From Amblyomma americanum (taxonomy: Eukaryota; Arthropoda; Arachnida; Ixodida; Ixodidae): a DNA stretch of 64,000 nt. Positions 1 to 11,604 of the stretch are shown piece by piece. Position numbers and translations under genes: made by a program. A model generated the notes under the pieces. The model worked only from the letters and a program-made list of their open reading frames with translations, made no database searches and was not told the DNA's origin. The stretch covers positions 74,636,850 to 74,700,849 of the forward strand of contig NC_135507.1 in the NCBI RefSeq assembly GCF_052857255.1, given 5' to 3'. Position 1 is the stretch's first letter. Each line of letters opens with the position of its first letter.

Positions 1-1213
1 ATTTCCCGCGGCCCTAACGACCACACCAATAAGCTAACGAAGCGGGCGCCCATCGGTCCGTTCGCAGAACGGAGGGTGCCGCCAAGGACGCCCTCCCGCA
101 CCGAAAGCACACATGCGGGCACAAAAGAACGCTCGCTGCGCAGAACGACACTCGCAGAGAAACACATGTATATGAGAAATGGCCCCTTCTTACAAATGAT
201 GGTGGTAAACGAAATGAACAAGCAACTGCTGTGCAATCCATGCACTGTCATGCAGTACTTACTCAATCACAGTCCAGTGACTGCAGAGCGGTCTGCAACC
301 AGTAACTTGCAAAAAAACTATACTATGCAGCGAGCTTGTTTGCACGGTATTTGTTACATTTATCGAACGATCACATGAAATTGGTATGGCTATTTCTACA
401 CAGTGCATTTCCTAAAGACTCCTTTCTGCCATACTGTACTTTTTACCCAAAATGCTTCTTACAGAGTCATAAATTGTTACGTACGCGTATAAAGATGTTT
501 GTAGCAGGTGTGTGAGCCTGAACAAAAAAAACCTTTTATTTTCCTTAATTCTTCAGTATTCCTGATTATGACGACATATGGGCATTTATATGTTAGTACA
601 ATTTTTTTCACGCATCACAATTAACTGATGTACCGATGTGTTTGGTACACATTCATCTTCAGACATTTCATGTCTGTTTGGTCAAAAAAATACGAAATAA
701 TAGTTGACTGCATTAGTTTTGACTACCATCACACAGCATGCTCTTGAAATTCCTCTAGCTGTTGTACAGAAGTCTGTAATTGGCTTCATTGCATAGCTTC
801 ATACTTGAACCATTTAAACTCTGCAAACTGTTCTTTTTACCGCACATGGCGACATGGCATGCGAAGCCGCGTGGGAACGGGCGAGGAGGATTCGGAGGTA
901 CAGCTGCAACTTCGCTGGAATCCAAAGACAGCTAGGCACTTGTCACGGTTAATTTCGGAAAGGCGGCTATGCCCCAGTAAAGTTGCGTAAGGTCTTTCCT
1001 TGCAGACCTTACTAAGTTCCTTCACTTCGCACCAGAAATGCTCACCGCCCGATTTTCACGGCAATGAATAAGCTTGCAAGGAATGTTATCGGCGGTCGCA
1101 CGTGCATGACAATCCTTTCGACATGCGTGACGATGCCCACCGAAGGCATTTCAGGCTGTCGAAGGGACTTGTACGCTGGCTAAGCGAAGAGCGCGGAACA
1201 TGCGTCACTCGCC
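1..1213. other. Unassigned flanking DNA
   Basis: I see no recognisable gene. Open frames are short, overlap on both strands and show no family motifs. The composition is ordinary AT-rich spacer with a more GC-rich stretch near 830-1100. The stretch ends where the candidate left terminus of the Harbinger element begins. Confidence 0.4.
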
Positions 1214-2009
1214 TCGTATACATGAGCCCGACGTTGCGGGTCGAGTCGGGGCGCGCCAGATGTCGGGCTGGCCAGCCCGACCCCACCGCGTTTACAAGTG
1301 CCGGTTTTCTGTCGGGCGGAGATCGCCGCTACCCCTAGCGTCGAGGAAGCAAACCACGCGTGATGCAAGGGGAGGAGGAACGCCAAATGTTTCCTCTCCC
1401 GTCTTTCCAGTCGGTAGGTTCGCCCGTTCACGTGCGCGCTCTCCTCGAGGCCGGCAGCGGCTCGCTTGGGTGTCTCCGCTGCTGTGTTGAGCTTCATGCT
1501 ATGTTTGAATCAGCTCTATTTCATGGCGATTTTAGTGTCATGGATGAATGTGCACAACATGGTGCTTGCCGTGGCGATGTACCGTCAAAACATTCGCTTC
1601 CGCCGCTTCCGAATACTCACGTCAGAATGGTCTCGTTCAAGATTGAGCGCCGACTGGTCAGATCACGAAGTCGCCGTCATGTTTGGTTAGTATTGCATAT
1701 TCTTTTCCCTACGTAGCATAAATGCCTGATAAAAATTAAGGGTTAGGATACGGTGTCATGTGCCGCGCTGGAAAGCGCCAGGGAACACTGCTAAAGAGTG
1801 AACTGCAACACAAATTAATATGTCGTGCGTTAATAGTCTCGTCAGTTCCGCATCCTGATGAAGATGCCACTGGAGAAACTGCAATCTCTCGCATTATTAG
1901 TGGGGAAAAATGTCTGCTCTCTTCATTCTTTTCTTCCCCATTATATGTCCGGGTACGTATGTGGCAGATCAGCATTTTCACTGAACATCTTCTCGCAGGG
2001 CTTGACTGC

Positions 2010-3781
2010 ATGGCACCGCAGGAGAAAAAGCGAAGGTTGTGGACCAAAAACAGGTCCACAGACTGGTGGGACCGGATTGTATGCGAAAACTTTGACGACA
2101 AGGACTGGCGAGAGAACTTCAGGATGTCGCGGTGGAGCTTTTGTGAGCTCGTCGCAATGATGCGGCCGTACATGTCACCTGAGGAGTGCTTTGTGAGGAC
2201 TCCAATTCCAGTCGACAAAAGGGTTGCAATAGCCCTCTACAAGCTCGCAAGCTGCTGCGAGTACCGGCTGGTTGGAAACCAATTTGGCGTTCACAAAAGC
2301 ACCGTGAAAAAGTTTGTTTACTCCTTCTGCCTCAATGCGTCAACACATCTCACACAGAAGTACGTAAAGCTGCCGTCACCGCAAGAAGCGACGGAAATAG
2401 CCAAACGATTCGAAGAGAAATGCCACATGCCACAATTGTTTGGAGCTATTGATGGTACCCACATTCCTATTACTGCGCCGAAGGATGGTTACCGTGATTT
2501 CATTAACCGCAAGCAGTGGGCCTCGTACAACATGCAAGCAGTGGTGGACGACCGTGGACTGTAAGTGCACTTATGTCTTTCAGCTTACTCAATTATTTTG
2601 TCGTATTAAACATGTGTTCAGGAGCGTACGATTAAAAGGCAAAAATATCAGTAATAGTTCTGAACAGCGGGGTTGTGTAACTGTTCATGACTACTACAAA
2701 TTCCTGTACACAATCTTTTACGTGAAAGGGGCATATTTCTTCTGTCTGCAGTACATTTTCTTTCTAACTTTTGTACGTTTTCCGAAAAAGGTGTGCGGCA
2801 TGAAAGGATAAATAAGCTTAAAATACACCTAATGCATGAAGTATGCTGCCTATTATTATTGCGTGAAATATGCACAAGCACTTTTGCATTTCATAAAAAA
2901 AGTCTAGGTTTCCGAATTGGATCATTCTTCGAGCCTTCCTCTATTACTGGGCTATGTAGAAATGCAGCTGCCTTTTCCCCTTCACACAAAAAAACAGCGA
3001 AATTCAAATTGTTAATAGAGTTCTAACAGTTTTAAGGAAAATTGCGCAAAACAGACAGGACAAGAAAACGCGGTCAAGTGCTGGCCTGTTTTCCCTCCTA
3101 CGTCCTATCCCTTTGCGCAGTTTTCCTTAAAATAATCGCACGCCAATTAGCTCAACATTTTGCGCTTATAAAGAGTCCTTACCTGGGAAGTGTTTGACTC
3201 CGTCGTTAATACGTGCATGCGTTTGCATATGCAGGTTCCTTAACGCCTCATGCCGAGCTCCCGGTTCTGCCCATGATTCGACGGCACTCAAAATGACGGA
3301 GATTTATAGGAGGAGCGAATACCTCCTGCCCAAGGGCGACCGGGTATTTGAAGGAAAAACATTTCGCTTCATGTTATTGGCAGATCCAGCGTATCCGCAC
3401 TTGCCATGGGTTCTCAAGACCTACACGGGCAAACTCACAAGTGAACAAGAGTCATTCAACGCCTACCACAGCAGTGCACGAAACTGTGTTGAACAAGCGT
3501 TTGGAAGGCTGAAAGGACGCTGGCGCACCTTGCTCAAGCGCACAGATATATTCTACAAGTTCGTGCCCACAGTTGCTCTCACAGCATGTGTCCTCCATAC
3601 CTTCTGTGAAATGCGGTCGGAGGAGTACAGCGAACACTGGTCCCGTGTGGTCTCAGATGCGAACATTGACTTGCAGCAGCCTACAAGCGGACCATGCACA
3701 GAACTGCAGTGTGAACTGAGAGAGTGCCTGAAGGACTATTTGGCGAAAAATTTTCCACTGCGCACAAGCTCATTTCGATGA
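2010..3781 (+). CDS. PIF/Harbinger transposase, two exons
   Basis: DDE transposase of the HARBI1 type (DDE_Tnp_4), which cuts and pastes its element in the nucleus. Exon 1 ends at 2560 before GTAAGT and exon 2 starts at 3235 after TATGCAG. The joined frame crosses the family-typical stretch that reads D-R-G-L then F-L-N, so the splice is well supported. The catalytic triad is visible: D at 2451 (AIDGTHI), D at 3383 (LLADPAYP) and E at 3491 (VEQAFGRLKGRWR). A helix-turn-helix-like region precedes it (about 2230-2340). I chose the ATG at 2010; the frame is open further up to 1758, and a CAG just before 2000 could be an acceptor for an upstream exon. No stop or frameshift is visible, so the transposase may be functional. 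Confidence 0.85.
3030..3132. repeat. Short palindromic MITE-like repeat
   Basis: This segment of about 103 bp in the Harbinger intron starts with TTTTAAGGAAAA and ends with its inverted match. The terminal arms are about 21 bp with one mismatch, and the inner part still pairs loosely (ACAGG/CCTGT, GGAC/GTCC). It would fold into a long hairpin and resembles a very small non-autonomous DNA element. Its family is not recognised. Confidence 0.5.
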
Positions 3782-4216
3782 AACATGAGGCACATTCAAA
3801 TGTCAAATCCAGAATCAGAACTTTATTAAATGTAACAAAAACGGATATACATCTCTGATTATTACACTGAGAAGGAGAATTGTGATTTCAACAAGAAATT
3901 TTGTTTTTTGGTTTCACTGTCTTTCCTGCGGTGTTGACGCGCGCATCGTGTCTGGCCACTGTGTTTCGTGCACATTTGAACGAGCAGTGTGACGTTGCTG
4001 TGGTGCAGTGCTCTTCGGGAGTTCTGTTCTGTTGCCCTGTGCCAAGTTGGGCTGCTCAGCTATGTTGCCCACCTGTGTTGCCCGCTTGTGCATTTGCTCT
4101 TGGTATTTTGGCATGCGGTGTTCCTGCTGCTGAGCTCTGGGCATGTAGTGTTGTTGCTGGTAGGGAGGGGGGGGGGGTACGTGGATAATGTGTAGCAGTG
4201 TGCCCATGTGACAGTG

Positions 4217-4512
4217 TTAATGGAACCATTGGTGTCTGTGGCTGCATGGCGCTAAGTAAGGCTTGTTGGTGAGAAAAAACTGTGTCATGAGAGCTTGAGT
4301 TCCTTGCAAAAAAGAATTACTAATTCCTTCCAGGAACCCCTTCATTGTCTCTTGTTCCTGTTTCAGAAAGTCCTGTTCTCTCTGGAATTGAAGTTCCTCT
4401 CGCTGCTCCCGCGAAGTCATGTTTTTTTTCATTGTTGTGAGCAGATCTTCAAACTGACTTTCTTTTGTTCGACGGCGTTTGGCTGGTGGTGCTGACGTGA
4501 ACGAGGTCCCAG
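4217..4512 (-). CDS. Harbinger Myb-like partner, 3' coding exon
   Basis: A minus-strand frame read from an acceptor (TTTTCAG, exon start 4512) to a stop at 4217. It encodes a basic KRRR nuclear-localisation-like motif, then a long Glu/Gln-rich, probably coiled-coil segment (REQREELQFQREQDFLKQEQ) and a hydrophilic tail. This is the usual C-terminal layout of the second protein of Harbinger elements, which binds the transposase and carries it to DNA. The exon converges with the transposase gene. It begins with two bases of a split codon, whereas the Myb exon at 10520 ends on a whole codon, so at least one intermediate exon or another acceptor is required. Confidence 0.55.
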
Positions 4513-4679
4513 CTGAAAAGGCAGAACATTCTATTGTATGACACCACGGGGTAACAGCGACTGTTCTGAAAGTGCAGCTCTTTTCCTTTAATGTTCTCGC
4601 GAAAAGTTTCGAAGCAAAACAATTCGTGTTCTGTAACTCCTTTATCACAATAAAGCTTATATGCATATGCCTGCACTGA

Positions 4680-5001
4680 ATAATAATAATAATAATAATT
4701 GGTTTTTTGGGGGAAAGGAAATGGCGCAGTATCTGTCTCATATATCGTTGGACACCTGAACCGCGCCGTAAGGGAAGGGATAAAGGAGGGAGTGAAAGAA
4801 GAAAGGAAGAGAGAGGTGCCGTAGTGGAGGGCTCCGGAATAATTTCGACCACCTGGGGATCTTTAACGTGCACTGACATCGCACAGCACACGGGCGCCTT
4901 AGCGTTTTTCCTTCATAAAAACGCTGCCGCCGTGGTCGGGTTCGAACCCGGGAACTCCGGATCAGTAGTCGAGCGCCCTAACCACTGAGCCACCGCGGCG
5001 G
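4680..5001 (-). mobile_element. tRNA-derived SINE with (ATT)n tail
   Basis: Read on the minus strand, this starts with a tRNA-like head. An A box (TGGCTCAGTGGTTAG) lies at about 4977-4991 and a canonical B box (GGTTCGAACCC) at about 4939-4949, forming an RNA polymerase III promoter. A body of about 240 bp follows, with a short (ATT)n tail at 4680-4700. A second copy lies at 54930-55364 and a headless copy at 5222. The layout matches the Ruka-type SINEs described in hard ticks; the name is inferred from memory of that family. Confidence 0.8.
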
Positions 5002-5221
5002 GGCAAAGAGCAAGAATGCGCATTTTTGCCAAAGCCACTGTTGGGTTTCGCACAGTATGCTTTGTGATACACGAATTGTGCTCTATAGTGGTAAAGTAGG
5101 CTCTATGGAAAACAAACAAAGCTCTCCTTTGGGCCTACATTATGGTTAAACTATGCTGAAACAGTGGATCGGAACTGGCTTGCATTAGTCGTCACTTGTA
5201 ATCCATATTCTAACTATTGGA

Positions 5222-5440
5222 AAATTGGTTTTCCAGGAAAGGAAATGGCGCAATAATTGTCTGGCATATCTCGGTGGTCACCCGAACCGCGCTGCAAGGT
5301 AAGGGATAAAGGAGGGAGTGAAAGAAGAAAGAGGTGCTGTAGTGGAGGTCTCCGGTATAATTTCGACTTACTTGGGATGTTTAACGTGCACTGACATCAC
5401 ACGGCACACGGGTGCCTTTAACGTTCCATCTCCTTGCGCA
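5222..5440 (-). mobile_element. Headless (5'-truncated) SINE copy
   Basis: The body aligns with the SINE at 4680 over GGAAAGGAAATGGCGCA, the GGAGGGAGTGAAAGAAGAAA block and the AACGTGCACTGACATC block. The copy stops before the tRNA head, so it is truncated at its 5' end. It is more diverged than the other copies. Confidence 0.75.
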
Positions 5441-5672
5441 AAAAAAAATTCTGTAACTTCGCATTCCCGATACCATGCATGCAGATCTAAAGAGGAGCTT
5501 CAGTAAAAGTTTCTCTATGAAGGTAGAGACTTTTTCTTATCATCGACACTCGCAAAGTGAATTTCAATAAACTTACATGCATTTAGATCTGCAAAGCTTC
5601 CAATGTCCTCTTCATTTGTCTGTGAGCCGGGTGTGTCATTGTTACAGGAACCTGAAACAAGACCATGCCATT

Positions 5673-6200
5673 TCATCATCATCAGCCTGACTACGCCCAT
5701 GGCAGGGAAAGGGTCCCTGCTTCACATTTCTACAGTTAATGTAGTGATGTGCTTGCGCGATCACGTTGTCTCTGCAAACTTCTTAATCTTATCCGCCCAC
5801 CTAACCTTCTGCCTCCCCCTGCTACGCTTGCCTTCACTCGTTATCCACTCCATTACCGCTAAGGACCAGCGGTTATCTTGCCTTCGCATTACATACCCTG
5901 CCTTTCTCTTGATTTCGACTAGGATGTCATTAACCCGCGTTTGTTCCCTAGCATGCTTAATGTTACACCTATCATTTTTCTTTCCATGACTCTCTGTGCT
6001 GTCCTTAACTTAAGCTGAACCCTTTTCGTAAGCCTCCACGTTTCTGCCCCGTAGGTGAGTACCAGTAAGATACAGCGGTTGTACACTTTTCTCTTGAAGG
6101 ATATTGGTGAACTGCCAATCATGGTATGAAAGAACCTGTCAAATGCAGTCCACCCCATTCTTATCTTCTATTTATTTCGCTCTCATGATTCGGATTCGCT
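5673..6200 (-). mobile_element. RTE-clade LINE fragment, 3' end
   Basis: On the minus strand this encodes the C-terminal part of an RTE-type reverse transcriptase (LTYGAETWRLTKR, then a QRVMERKMIGV-like block). It then runs into the typical 3' end GGCGTAGTCAGGCTGATGATG. It is 5'-truncated and broken by stops. Related LINE sequence may extend to about 6340. Two shorter pieces of the same 3' end lie at 29246-29345 and 39783-39969. Confidence 0.8.
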
Positions 6201-6344
6201 GTCATCACTTGCCCTAAGTAGAGATCTACTTTACCACTTCCAGCACCTCGCAACCATTTGTGTACTGCTGTAGTAAAGTTTCGAAGGTTATTCGCTTTGC
6301 ACCAGAGGCGCGCCACCAGACGGTTTGCTGACTTGAAGGATCTT

Positions 6345-7159
6345 TGCACCTAAGGTGCCCCGTCGGTGATAGTGTAATGACAGCTTCCAACAAGGGAGGT
6401 AACGAGAAATATAAGTTGGTTATATACAGTTGGTTATATATAGAAAATGCACAACATATTAAACAGTGGCAGATAAGACGGATCTGGATAACAAAAAAAT
6501 CTCCCCTCCTAGGCATAGCCGAAGATGCAGAGCATCTAAATCTGGCCTAGAACGACGGATTGGGCTCCCGGGTTTGGTGTTAAACCCTCAGGCTTCCGTC
6601 TCGCATTCAGGAAGTATGCAACAGCAGCAAGCCTCGACACGATTGGCTTCTTTCTGCGCGCTGCCGCCTTCAATTTTAACAGTATTAATAACTTCCCCAA
6701 AACAAAATCCAAAAAAGTCATCAAATTATTTGCAAAATGCTATGCACAGAACGATCTCCACAAAAACGTTTGGCTCTCGAAATCACGCGTCCCGCCCTAA
6801 AATTTTGGCAGTGCTTGCAAAACCCTCTCTCAAGGTAAAAAAAAAAAGCTAGACGGACCTTGGGGCCTCTTTCTGTACGGGTCAATCGGGTGCGTTCCCA
6901 GAACACATTCAATTGTGACCCCTCTTCTGGTGCCCACGCTTAGCACGTAGCGGTGAGCCAGAATATCCCCTCTGGGAAGGGGGGAAAGGTATCTGTTGCG
7001 CCCCTCTGCTACCGGCGACTTCTTGAAGGGACGGTGAAAGTAATCACCCTGGCCTTCTGACGAACCGCTGACCACCGGCCATGGCGCCTGTCTCCACAAC
7101 GGCTGCCGGCGTTGTCCGAAAATCCCGCGCCCCCGTGTAGCTGCCTGTCACCAGTCACC
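6345..7159. other. Unassigned repeat-region DNA
   Basis: No gene recognised. The stretch includes a GC-rich block (about 6850-7140) with short overlapping frames on both strands and no family motif. Confidence 0.3.
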
Positions 7160-8890
7160 CTTCCTTAGCTAGAAGCGTTTGCGGGTCGGTGGGCTGGAAA
7201 CGCCGATTGGTCGGTGGGATGCGTGTCTGCGTGACGTTTTTTTCGCTTCGCCCTCGTTCTCAACCGGATGTGGGGTCGCCGCGCCTCTCTCGGCCTGTCC
7301 CTAGAGTGCCTAGGGAATCGCTAGGGCCGGCTGGCCGGCCGCCGGGCGTGCGTGGTCTGCGGGCATTCTCTTCGTGAGCGTAGGCGGCGGCGCGCGCGTT
7401 TCGGAAGCTGTCCAGGTATGGCTTTTTTTTTTTGCGTGGTGCGCTCGTCGGCGCAGCCAGCTGAAACTTCTGTACAGTTCTTGCTTCCACGACATTGCGA
7501 CGACCCCCAAAAGGCGCTGACCCGCGAGAAATCGCCAGCGACATAAAGGTACGCATTTTACCTCAAATTTCGCTTCATGAAGTGCTGTACCGCTTACCTA
7601 CATGCCTTGCGCATTCCAGGACCTCGTTTTCCTGCTGCAGGAGCACGTCGTGCTGGTGTTCAAAATTTTGCAACTCCATTACGACGACCCACATAAGGTG
7701 CGGTTTGAGGACCGCCGTCTGACAGCCACGATGAAGCGCTTGTCGGGCGTGCACGTTCTCAATCACGAGGTAAGGGTTGAACAACGTTTTCGCAAGTTTT
7801 CTCGTGCAGAACTCGCCAAATTGCGGCGCTTGTAACGTAACTTTTTTTGCAGCATCGTTTCCTGGATGCTTCTGGCGAGCCGATGATGTCCTTATTTGCC
7901 GCGGACCGATACCACGTGGCGAGACGCCAGGGCATCGACCCTAGTGCGCCTTTGTTCCTTTGCAGTGGCAAGTCCAGGGTAAAAGTGGCCACGATAATTC
8001 TGCCACTACAATCTGCCCTTTAGGATGGCTATCAGCTGTAACGGTAAGTCCAGAAGTTCCGACTCGCGCATTGTGGAAATCGCGCCTGGCCTAAGTGTCC
8101 AGCATTCACCCAGTGCAGTGCAGCTTTGTTTAATTCCTTAGAGACTTCTCGCGCTTTGTCGAAATCGACGGCAGCCGTGAAAATTTACATATTAGACCCC
8201 GCTACAGCATTATCACAGCGCAGCGCGCCTTCGTTTCTTTGCGTCGGCAAGCGTTAGAAGCGCGCGCCGTCTCGCGCTTTGTCCAAGTCGGCTCTAAAAC
8301 TCGCGCTAGGCCTCGTTGCCTGGTTGACAAAGTGCACGGCTTTGTTCCTTTCAATGGCAAGCCTCTGTCACTACAGTCGGCGGCCTTAATTTTTATGATC
8401 GCTGTCAGCTTCAACAGCAAGTCCAAGAAAAGTTATGACGATCGCGCGGTGTGGAAATCGGCGGTAGAGACAAAAAACTCGTGCTTGTAGCTGCAGACTT
8501 ACCCAGCTCCAGTGCGCCTTTGTTTATTTCCGTAGCGACTACCCGCGCTTTGTAGAAATCGACGCCAGCCGTGAAATTTATACATATTAGACCTCGCTAC
8601 AGCATTAGCGCAGGGCGCCTTCGTTTCTTTGCGTTCTAACTTGTTTGCTCGTTACTTTTGTTCTTTTCAGTCGTTTCCTGAATCTGTCCAAAGAGCCGGG
8701 GTAGGTGGATGATTGTTCGCCGTCACTGGAACCACATGGCGATCGCACTGCATACAGCACGACTTTGGTCCATGTGTTTTTTAAATAAAAACATCAGATG
8801 TCGAAGGTCGTGCCCGAGGATTGCTTCGACAGCTGGGGCAAAACCATGGGGACCGCACACGCTGTGTCGTCGCTGCCCCTCACACCGTCT
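7160..8890. repeat. Local inverted repeat, left arm
   Basis: This arm is repeated in opposite orientation at 11605-13130. Matching blocks include TCGGTGGGCTGGAAACGC near 7185, the exons at 7478-7769, and the segment near 8740-8810 that carries TTTAAATAAAAACA. The arms differ by scattered substitutions and indels, so they are an old duplication rather than an assembly mirror. Inside this arm, a TTAGACC..CGCTACAGCATTA block occurs twice, near 8190 and 8585. Confidence 0.75.
7478..8023 (+). pseudogene. Small-intron gene, left copy lacking zinc knuckle
   Basis: Paralogue of the minus-strand gene at 12176-12890. Exons read 7478-7548 (before GTACGC), 7620-7769 (after TTCCAG, before GTAAGG) and 7853-8023 (after TTTTGCAG). 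Phases match those of the other copy. Exon 2 is 21 bases shorter in frame. In exon 3 the sequence diverges after LFAADR: the CCHC knuckle is replaced by unrelated residues and a stop at 8021. I do not recognise the family. It may be a truncated paralogue or a decayed copy; I call it a pseudogene because the one recognisable motif is gone. Confidence 0.45.
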
Positions 8891-8942
8891 AGCTTTATTT
8901 TTGAGAGGCTGGTTTACTAGTGTATGCATCACAGTTTTCTAA

Positions 8943-9450
8943 TACCCCTGTTACACGGGCGTTTTCAAACGGCAGTTCAGTTGATTCTCAGTTGAACTGA
9001 ACGGCAGTTAGCGGTGTTACACAGCAGTGCTAACTGCCGTTCAAATCTCAACGGCAGTTGAGTTGACTGAGATCGGGGATCCCAGTTGAACGGCCAACTG
9101 ACAAGATGCCGACATACGGACCGAAAAACTTGCCCTCTTACTGGATTGTCTTGGCTCAGTGTGCTTCGAACCCGCAAATTTCTACCGCAAAGCAAAAATA
9201 CACAAAAATAATTGTCACTGTAGTAAAGAATATATACACTACGATCATTTACAACAACAATAAAGCACACACTGTTTTTTTCTTATTTACACTTCGCTCT
9301 AGACGCGAGGACATGTGGTTAGAGTGCTAACTGAACTGAACGCGAAGTGCTCGTGTAACAGCTGGCGATTCCAGTTGAGTTCAATGGCAGTTGAAACCTT
9401 CACTGGCGGTTAACTGAACTGTCGTTGAAAACGCCCGTGTAACACAGGTA
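8943..9450. mobile_element. Harbinger-type MITE with TAA target duplication
   Basis: A 508-bp element flanked by TAA (8940-8942 and 9451-9453). The terminal inverted repeats start TACC(C)CTGTTACACGGGCG and end as the inverse, continuing inward as GTTTTCAA and GGCAGTTCAGTT for about 40 bp. The interior holds many inverted copies of a CGGCAGTT/AACTGCCG motif and no coding capacity. A 3-bp TWA duplication is the signature of PIF/Harbinger, so a Harbinger transposase probably moved it. Its termini differ from those of the larger element around it. Confidence 0.8.
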
Positions 9451-9453
9451 TAA

Positions 9454-10519
9454 ATCATCCGCCGGCAATGTCAGTCGCAAGCCCCACTGAAATTAACTCA
9501 ATATATTTTTTTTATTCTCTTCCAGGGCACATAAAAATGCATATTAACTATAGAGATGGTAACACTCTTCCCTAATTTTGGACGGATTAGTTAATAAACT
9601 CTGTGGTTGTCTGATTTCTGCGCAGCAGCAGCACAGTGAAATAAAATACATGAACAATTTTTTTTGCAAATGATTCCCTTCACGTACGCACAAAGGTTTA
9701 CAAAATTTTTGCAAACAGGTTTGCAGTAGCTGTATTCAAACGCCCCCTGTCTTTATTTAGTGCTCTTATTACGTAATGTGCGCAGTGATGTAATGAGCAT
9801 TCTCATATGCTAGCACTAGCCTGTGAGGGTTGGTTTTCCATGTTACACACAGCGATATACATTTTCAGCAAGTATTGCTTTTTGGGGGGGCTAGGGCTCC
9901 GGCAATTTAGCGCAAGCTGTACGTAACTAAACGCGGTAGCCCCGACAAAAGCATGTGTTAGTTCGTTATAGAAAAATGCCTTTCGTTTCAGGTCATTCAG
10001 CACATCGGGCTAAACTTCAACAACTTATTTTAATTACTTGATCGTACAAACTCAGAAAATAGAGTGACCACGTCTGTTCGTATGTGGATCTCGAAAGCGG
10101 CCCGTTTCCGGGAGGGCACAGTCAGCGGACCTGTCCCATGTTTGTTTGTTTTTTTAGTTTCCGATAGCATTCTACTCAGCTCGGGGCGATACGACAACAG
10201 CACAAAAAGTATGTCACCTTCGTTTACGGAACCAGCTAACAACAAACTGAACTTTGGGGGCCGCATGACATGAGTGCTGACATGCACTGGATCTACTTAC
10301 CATATTGGACGCTATCCAAGTCGATGTCGGCCTCTGCAGTGGAGTCAACACCGTACATACGTGCTTGAACGAGTGGCCGATGGCTTAATAGATCGCTCAT
10401 ATGGCCGAACCACTTACATGCTGATGGGGACGCTCCGCTCTTGTTCTGTTCCAACAGCTCCTAAAATCCACGAATAAATTACCTGAGAGGTACACAAGGG
10501 CAACTTTTTCAATACTTAC
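9454..10519. other. Presumed intron of Harbinger partner gene
   Basis: AT-rich DNA with no supported gene. By position it would be part of the long intron between the Myb exon (10520-10762) and the C-terminal exon (4217-4512). A missing intermediate exon could lie here, but I could not identify one. Confidence 0.3.
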
Positions 10520-10762
10520 AAGCGTAAACCTTTTTTTCATGTTTTTCCAGCAAGTGCGCAGCTGTTCCCATGTAAAATTATAGCTCATAGCGCGCATCTC
10601 CCGCTCCAATTCTTTATACACATCTTGGTTCCTCTGGCGCTTGCTGTCGAGTGCTTCGCTCACGCTTCTAGCTTCTATAAGCGCCAAGAAACTTTTAATA
10701 GATTCTTCGCTCCACGCCGCGCGCACGCTCGTACTGGCCATGGTACTCTTACTTGCTGCCAT
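10520..10762 (-). CDS. Harbinger Myb/SANT-like partner, 5' coding exon
   Basis: The minus-strand frame starts at ATG 10762 (or 10741) and ends before a GTAAGT donor at 10519. It encodes a trihelix Myb/SANT-like domain: AAWSEESIKSFLALIEAR, an RNQDVYKELEREM helix, and FTWEQLRTCWKNMKKRF. These carry the spaced Trp residues and basic end typical of Myb_DNA-bind_4 domains. In Harbinger elements this protein binds the element ends and recruits the transposase. The exon lies next to the right terminus at 11060. The frame continues open upstream to 10924, so a longer N-terminus is possible. Confidence 0.7.
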
Positions 10763-11060
10763 TTTCCCGCAGTACGGGACCAGAAAATATCTCCGAGTTC
10801 CTGCGCAGTGCCAGCCAGACAAGAGAGGAGGCAAGAGACGAGACAAGGAGGGGAGGCGCTTAGCCGATGCGGCAGCGTATACATGCTTCCTAGAACCGGG
10901 TCGGGCAACGTCGGGACGAGTCAACCCACCCCTGCAGCCGGGCTGGCCCAGCTCGACTCGACGACCACTTATCTCGACCCCCTAGCGTATACATGAGCCC
11001 GACAACCGGTTTTCTACCCGACAGCCGACTTAACCCGACTTTTGTCGGGCTCATGTAAAC

Positions 11061-11604
11061 CCCCTGACTGACAGCCCCCTTCCTTTCGCCGTCTTGTCCA
11101 TCGTGCGTCGCGCCGAGCCCGACAAAGAAAAGGCCGTCACCCCCCCCCCCCTTCCCCTTCTGAATCGAGGGGCGGGGGGGGGGGGGGCGGAAATTCCGCA
11201 AATAGTTCCCCAGAGGCATCCTTTTTTTTTTCATGGGGTCAAGGAAGGTGGCCCAAACAGTGCGAGGCAACGTTCTCTGTTCATTCTAGAGAAGCAAGCT
11301 TACACTGCAAAATTAAACCTTGTCTTTCTCTTCCAAATGCAATTAACTAGGAGTCCTGCCCAAAACCATTTCAGGTTGTTATGTGGGCACCCCCAACCTT
11401 TTTTATTTCCGTGTAACTCCAGCACTTCTTCACCTTTGTCATTGTAGCCGCTATTGTTCAAGTACCATGCAACATCTTGTTATTAAAGGACCTTTTTAAT
11501 TGGAAATGAGAGCATGTGCACAGGGTGGAAAGCGCGTGATCTGCCAGGAAACACTAAAGCGGCCCCGAGAAGGGATCTTTATTAAGGATGCCAGCCATCT
11601 TGGG
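11061..11604. repeat. Spacer with opposed C-run and G-run
   Basis: Mostly unassigned. A run of 12 C (11140-11151) is followed by a run of 14 G (11174-11187) with about 22 bp between, which could form a hairpin or a G-quadruplex. No gene recognised. Confidence 0.5.

Larger units (their letters stand above)
1214..11060 (+). mobile_element. Candidate composite PIF/Harbinger transposon
   Basis: The left end near 1214 reads GTATACATGAGCCCGAC. The right end, 11044-11060, is its near-perfect inverted match (GTTTACATGAGCCCGAC on the minus strand). Both ends are followed inward by similar GTCGGG-rich sequence. Between them lie a Harbinger transposase (+) and exons of a Myb-like partner (-), the two proteins this superfamily encodes. 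The roughly 10-kb length would come from nested insertions: SINEs, an RTE fragment, a MITE and one arm of a local inverted repeat. I see no clean 3-bp target duplication (CTC against CCC). The terminal motif also recurs at 10982, so the exact ends are uncertain. Confidence 0.5.

Noticed and set aside
4925..5001. A tRNA gene at the SINE head
   Set aside because: The A and B boxes are present but the sequence continues into the SINE body, and the same unit recurs at 55285-55362. It is a tRNA-derived promoter, not a functional tRNA gene.
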